NCBI GenBank assembly: GCA_964588525.1
Contig: CAZPQC010000048.1
Coordinates: forward strand, 1-25,722
Direction: 5' to 3'
Length of the DNA: 25,722 nucleotides
Source: JAFGQJ01 sp964588525
Lineage (GTDB): Bacteria > Spirochaetota > Spirochaetia > SZUA-6 > DRHE01
Positions 22,602-25,722 of this stretch are shown here, in pieces; the first letter of the stretch is position 1, and the number at the start of each line of letters is the position of its first letter. The notes beneath the pieces are model-generated. The model saw nothing but the letters and a program-made list of their open reading frames with translations. It was not told the origin of the DNA and searched no databases. Both the position numbers and the translations under genes were made by a program.

Positions 22602-22633
22602 GATTTCCCTCTTTGAAATCCGAGCCGCCCCGG

Positions 22634-22661
22634 TTGACTCGATTTCCCTTCCCACTATTGT
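22634..22661 (+). promoter_or_regulatory. candidate promoter toward the dehydratase-like gene
   Basis: TTGACT (22634-22639), 16-bp spacer and TATTGT (22656-22661). The leader would be about 125 bases long. Confidence 0.4.
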
Positions 22662-22684
22662 AGTGATTAAAGAGGCCGATGCAA
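22657..22684 (-). promoter_or_regulatory. candidate promoter toward the vWA lipoprotein gene
   Basis: In minus orientation TTGCAT (22684-22679), 16-bp spacer and TACAAT (22662-22657). Its -10 box overlaps that of the opposite promoter almost exactly. Confidence 0.45.
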
Positions 22685-22793
22685 GGGGAAATGAGCTCTA
22701 CAATTTCGCTCTCCTAACAAAATCGAAATCGAGGACCCACGATCTCGAGCAGGGAATTGCAAATGCGGCTTCTCCCCGGTAGGATGGGAGATC

Positions 22794-23759
22794 ATGATCG
22801 ACCTGGAAACCATCCGAACTGCTCGCGAGCGAATCACCCCCTATGTGCATCGCACCCCGATTCAGCGAAATCGCACCCTCAGTGAACGGCTCTGCACCAA
22901 TGTGTATCTCAAGCTGGAGCTGTTTCAAAAAACCGGCTCCTTCAAGCCCCGCGGGGCATTCAACAAGATGCTCAGCCACCTCGATGAGGTTCGCAAGACG
23001 GGCGTCGTGGCTATCAGCGGCGGGAATTTCGCTCAGGGCGTCGCCTATGCCGGAAGCACGCTGGGTGTACGCACCCGCATCATCATGCCCCGGAGTACCT
23101 CCCGGAACTACCTGGACGCGACTCAGGCCTACGGTGGAGAGATCGAGCTTGCAGACGGCATTACCGAGGCCTTTCAGCTGGCCGCACAGTACGGGAAGGA
23201 GGGGTGGAGCTGCTTTCACCCCTTTGACGATCGTGAGCTGATCACCGGACATGCTTCGATCGGCATGGAGCTCATCGAGGATGTTCCCCAGCTGACCGAC
23301 GTGTTTGTGAGCATCGGCGGAGGAGGGCTGATGGGCGGAATCACCCTGGCTGTGAAACAGCTCAAACCCGAAATCCGGGTATGGACCGTGGAGACCGAAG
23401 GATCGGATGCGCTCGGCCAGGCGCTGAAGGCGGGCCGGCTGGTCCAGATCACCCCCAGTTCCCTGGCCAAGACCCTCGGTGCTCCCGTTGTTTCCGAGGA
23501 TGCCCTGTCTATCGCCCGGCAGTACGGGCATCGACATCTGGTGGTTTCGGACCGGGAAGCGTATCTGGCTCTGCGGTTGCTTATGGAGCGGGCCAAGGTG
23601 GTCACCGAGCTGGCCGCCTCCTGCACCCTGGCGGCGGCGCAGCAAGCGGCAGATTCGTTTTCCCCGGAGGATCACGTGGCCCTGGTTCTCTGCGGCGGAA
23701 ACCTGTCCCTGGACACCCTGGCAGAGTACCAAAGTCTCTTCGTGGGAGGCGACTGTTAG
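22794..23759 (+). CDS. threonine dehydratase-like PLP enzyme
   Basis: A 321-residue fold-type II pyridoxal-phosphate enzyme in the cytoplasm, of the serine/threonine dehydratase or racemase kind. PLP attaches to K51 in TGSFKPRGA; the substrate loop is SGGNFAQG (75-82) with N78; the phosphate cup is SIGGGGLMGG (173-182). There is no C-terminal ACT regulatory domain, so it is the short, catabolic-size type (about 320 residues) and not biosynthetic IlvA. The SGGN sequence differs slightly from the usual SAGNHAQG. GGGAG precedes ATG 22794. Serine racemase or threo-hydroxyaspartate ammonia-lyase are alternatives. Its stop overlaps that of the convergent membrane-protein gene by three bases within TTAG. 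Confidence 0.88.
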   Translation: MIDLETIRTARERITPYVHRTPIQRNRTLSERLCTNVYLKLELFQKTGSFKPRGAFNKMLSHLDEVRKTGVVAISGGNFAQGVAYAGSTLGVRTRIIMPRSTSRNYLDATQAYGGEIELADGITEAFQLAAQYGKEGWSCFHPFDDRELITGHASIGMELIEDVPQLTDVFVSIGGGGLMGGITLAVKQLKPEIRVWTVETEGSDALGQALKAGRLVQITPSSLAKTLGAPVVSEDALSIARQYGHRHLVVSDREAYLALRLLMERAKVVTELAASCTLAAAQQAADSFSPEDHVALVLCGGNLSLDTLAEYQSLFVGGDC

Positions 23760-24529
23760 AAAGAAACCGGAAACAGAACGCCGAAACCCACGACGAAGGA
23801 ACGATTCGGCACGGCATAGGTATCACCGTTCGCCCAGGAGTCATCCGAGGTGCTCCAGATCACGGTCTTGTACGCGCCGGTAAGCTCGAGCTTGACGTTG
23901 CGATTGAGGTGATACAGCAGCGACAGGTACGGTTCGTGCTCGTAGAGGAAGGTTTCACCGAAGTTCAACGGGATGTAGAATCCGTAGTTGAGTGAGAGGC
24001 TGAGCACCGGTTCCCGGCTGCGTAGGAGGAAATAAGTCAATCCCGGACGAACCAGGAGCGAGTGCTGGCCGTTGTAGGTGTTGTACTGGTAGCGGCTTTT
24101 CACGGCGAACACCCAATTCTTTCCCGGAAGAAACGCGAACAGGAAGCGGGGAGTGACATCCAGGATCAGCACCTGCTCGGTCCTGCTGCGGCTGTCCGCC
24201 CATTCCCAGCCGCCTCCCGACAGCTCGATCCAGTCGTCGTCATGGCGGGCTCCCTGCTGGATGCGGTAGAAGGCGCCCGCCTTGAGGTTTTTGAGCAGCC
24301 TGAGGTATGTCCCGGCTGTGATGGAACGGTAGCGGAACTCCAGATCCGTGTCCTCAAACCGCCCCTCCAACTCAACGAGGGGATCGAAACGACCCAGATC
24401 CATCAGCAGCGAAGTGCGGCTCTCGAATTCGACAACCCCGCCGGAAGCAGCGGGAATATGTTCGGCCGGCACGCCAAAGGTCACCAACACCGTCACGATC
24501 GCTGCAATCAGCAGCACGCGCGTATTCAT
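23756..24529 (-). CDS. probable outer-membrane beta-barrel protein
   Basis: A 257-residue exported protein of no recognised family. GGAGGG precedes ATG 24529, and residues 1-22 form a signal peptide. The mature part has alternating strands (DTDLEFRYRSITAGTYLRL, WVFAVKSRYQYNT, LSLSLNYGFYIPL, VKLELTGAYKTVIW) and ends in FVVGFGVLFPVSF with terminal Phe, the outer-membrane insertion signal. It lies 12 bp behind the FecR gene on the same strand, so the two are one operon: a periplasmic or surface sensor-like FecR protein with a barrel partner. Transport or structural roles are open. Confidence 0.72.
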   Translation of the reverse strand: MNTRVLLIAAIVTVLVTFGVPAEHIPAASGGVVEFESRTSLLMDLGRFDPLVELEGRFEDTDLEFRYRSITAGTYLRLLKNLKAGAFYRIQQGARHDDDWIELSGGGWEWADSRSRTEQVLILDVTPRFLFAFLPGKNWVFAVKSRYQYNTYNGQHSLLVRPGLTYFLLRSREPVLSLSLNYGFYIPLNFGETFLYEHEPYLSLLYHLNRNVKLELTGAYKTVIWSTSDDSWANGDTYAVPNRSFVVGFGVLFPVSF

Positions 24530-24541
24530 GGTAGTCCCTCC

Positions 24542-25216
24542 TTAATCGTAGTCCTGATCCAGCAGATCGCTGTAGGCCTGCTCCAGATCGGTTCGGTCCT
24601 CTACGGCTCCGGCTGCGGGATCCATGTTCCAGTTGAGCTTCCGGGTCCAGGGGTAGCGCTGGGGGGAGGTCAGATTCGTACCTCCTATAATGTTGATTCC
24701 CTTTCCCTCCTCGACGATCAGGGTGTCCCGGGTGTCGAGGATCGCCACCTCCACGCTTCCGGCATTCACGCAAACCCAGACGTCGCTGTACCTGTCGATT
24801 TTCCGTCCGTAGGCCACGAAGAACTCCGTTCCCCGCACGCCCATCACCGCTGTTTCCGTTTTGACGGAGAACCCGCTGATCATATACCTGTTCACCCGGG
24901 AGAATACGCTTCCGGAGGAGAGCCGCACCGATACGCTCTTACCCAGACTGTCCAGGGACAACGTGGTGTTCTCCCGAAGCTTGAGTTCGGCGCCGCCCAC
25001 CAGGCTGATCACGGCTAATCCATCCCCTGCGGTCTCGATCAGGTCTCCTTCGCCTACGGGCATGCCGATTTCTGCGGGCAGTATATCCGAGTTGCGGTGT
25101 ACCAAGACCTGGCCGTAGGTGTATATGATATCCCCATCGACCGCCACTACCTGAGCCGCGGCGATCAGAAGCCAAAGCAAAACCAAGAGCACCGTGGTTC
25201 CAAATCGTGCTTTCAT
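24542..25216 (-). CDS. FecR-domain exported protein
   Basis: A 224-residue protein: signal peptide 1-25 (LLVLLWLLIAAAQVVA), then a FecR domain at about 30-140 (GQVLVHRNSDILPAEIGMPV, GDLIETAGDGLAVISLVGGAEL, SGSVFSRVNR, TAVMGVRGTEFFVAYG), and an acidic tail ending LEQAYSDLLDQDYD. FecR domains in the iron-citrate system pass a signal from the outer membrane to a sigma factor, but no sigma gene is nearby, and free-standing exported FecR proteins are common in spirochaetes, often near cyclase or receptor genes. The start at 25216 has GAGG at a fitting distance. First gene of the operon with the barrel protein. Confidence 0.85.
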   Translation of the reverse strand: MKARFGTTVLLVLLWLLIAAAQVVAVDGDIIYTYGQVLVHRNSDILPAEIGMPVGEGDLIETAGDGLAVISLVGGAELKLRENTTLSLDSLGKSVSVRLSSGSVFSRVNRYMISGFSVKTETAVMGVRGTEFFVAYGRKIDRYSDVWVCVNAGSVEVAILDTRDTLIVEEGKGINIIGGTNLTSPQRYPWTRKLNWNMDPAAGAVEDRTDLEQAYSDLLDQDYD

Positions 25217-25234
25217 ATGTTTCCTCTTCGTTAC

Positions 25235-25263
25235 ATAGTATTGAACCTTACTATAATAGTAAA
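25235..25263 (-). promoter_or_regulatory. promoter of the FecR operon
   Basis: In minus orientation, TTTACT (25263-25258), 17-bp spacer and TACTAT (25240-25235), giving a leader of about 12 bases to the fecR ATG at 25216. Confidence 0.5.
25248..25262. promoter_or_regulatory. 15-bp palindrome over the FecR promoter
   Basis: TTACTATAATAGTAA is a perfect 7+1+7 palindrome that covers the -35 box and most of the spacer of the minus-strand promoter, a natural repressor-binding position. Confidence 0.6.
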
Positions 25264-25571
25264 GTATATCAAGAAAAAATAAAAATGCTGGTAATCAACT
25301 CGCCGGCCGGCTGCAGGTCCGCCCGCGGCTCTATCGGCGGACAAATCTTGTAGGTTCGAGACCGACCTGATAGACTAGGCTTTGGAATTCCAGCCGGTGA
25401 GGGGAACTTTTGAGCAACTCCAACGACAAGAAAGCGGTATTGATCGTAGATGTGTTTTTCACTATTCCTCCTGCCGGGTTCAGCATGTAGGTGGTATGAA
25501 GGAGCTGCTCATCACCATTTAACCCTTTTCTGGGTGGTGAATTATAAAAAATTACCGATAAATGTAATGTC

Positions 25572-25722
25572 ATGAGCATCCGCTTGAAAATCGTTTTGAT
25601 CGTCCTGCCTCTGATCATTACCACCCTTCTGCTCACCGGAGCCTCCTCCTTCTTCTCCGCCACAAATGCGATCACGGGAATCGCCACGGAGTTCCTGGGC
25701 TTCAAGGCCGCGGAGTTCCAGA
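25572..25722 (+). CDS. N-terminus of a membrane receptor or cyclase (cut by window end)
   Basis: Only the first 50 codons are in the window. They read MSIRLKIVLIVLPLIITTLL followed by a small-residue turn SSFFSATNAITGIATEFLGF and KAAEFQ. This is a membrane helix leading into a periplasmic helix, as at the start of sensors with a Cache-type domain; near-identical starts head adenylate/guanylate cyclase-domain or chemoreceptor proteins of spirochaetes. The C-terminal output domain is outside the window, so the choice between cyclase, kinase and chemoreceptor cannot be made. ATG 25572 has no obvious Shine-Dalgarno sequence. It is divergent from the FecR operon. Confidence 0.65.
   Translation, partial: MSIRLKIVLIVLPLIITTLLLTGASSFFSATNAITGIATEFLGFKAAEFQ

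Larger units (their letters stand above)
25217..25571. other. 355-bp divergent intergenic region
   Basis: It holds the fecR promoter and palindrome at its left end and, further right, an imperfect hairpin (TCACCA at 25512-25517 with TGGTGA at 25535-25540, with ACCC and GGGT inside). No gene was recognised: the open frame on the minus strand through 25331-25705 has no family features and overlaps the start of a real gene. Sequence just before 25572 is A+T-rich and lacks a clear ribosome site. Confidence 0.5.

Noticed and set aside
21018..22616. Plus-strand frame of 532 codons
   Set aside because: It mirrors the vWA lipoprotein gene, which has a lipobox, MIDAS motif and ribosome site; the plus frame has none of these.
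25331..25705. Open minus-strand frame of 124 codons with a tRNA-like GGTTCGAGACC on the plus strand near 25351
   Set aside because: The frame overlaps the real plus-strand receptor start and has no family features; the T-arm-like piece has a mismatched stem and no matching acceptor or anticodon arm, so no tRNA is called.

Overview
The window looks like chromosome from a Gram-negative, free-living, fairly GC-rich bacterium, probably a spirochaete of the Spirochaeta type (about 50 percent sure). The hints are two beta-barrel-like exported proteins, a FecR-domain gene, and, at the right edge, a cyclase/chemoreceptor-like N-terminus of a kind familiar from that group. Much of the left two thirds is accessory or decaying DNA. 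The right third (19.0-25.7 kb) looks like ordinary chromosome.

1-4.07 kb is a decaying arabinose/arabinan locus. It holds the 3' end of a MalG-type sugar permease, an L-arabinose isomerase gene broken by one in-frame TAA, and the C-terminal third of a GH51 arabinofuranosidase. The last is cut by a complete IS4-family element (2741-4067) with 15-bp terminal inverted repeats. No target duplication is visible and the missing part of the GH51 gene is not on the other side, so the insertion was followed by deletion or rearrangement.

4.09-11.07 kb is bounded by two 3' halves of tRNA-Val(CAC) genes in the same orientation (4094-4135 and 11032-11073). Both begin exactly at the anticodon loop, as left by tRNA-targeting integrases. 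Between them are a membrane-lipid set (glycosyltransferase 2, PlsC acyltransferase, DagK-type lipid kinase) and a copper set (RseC-like protein, CsoR repressor, SHOCT protein, CopB-type P1B ATPase, Met-rich exported protein). A CsoR-type palindrome sits at the copper promoter.

11.3-16.6 kb is a compact five-gene operon and the most interesting part of the window. It encodes a receiver-glutaredoxin-thioredoxin-reductase fusion that has lost both redox cysteine pairs, a cyclic-nucleotide-binding histidine kinase, an AhpD-like double-domain protein with a CxxC, a membrane-anchored class III nucleotide cyclase that ends the kinase's ligand gap, and a 94-residue protein. Read together this suggests a self-contained signalling module in which locally made cyclic nucleotide tunes a kinase that phosphorylates a flavoprotein. 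The wiring is inference.

16.6-19.0 kb is a scrap-heap: the antisense tail of a glycyl-radical-enzyme activase, a beta-barrel-like exported protein, an IS110 transposase remnant and an A+T-rich STAS/SEC14-like gene. 19.0-25.7 kb carries a beta-lactamase-fold lipoprotein, a vWA lipoprotein plus Asp/Glu racemase operon, a threonine-dehydratase-like enzyme, a FecR plus outer-membrane-protein operon and the start of a receptor or cyclase gene. No CRISPR array, rRNA or complete tRNA was seen.
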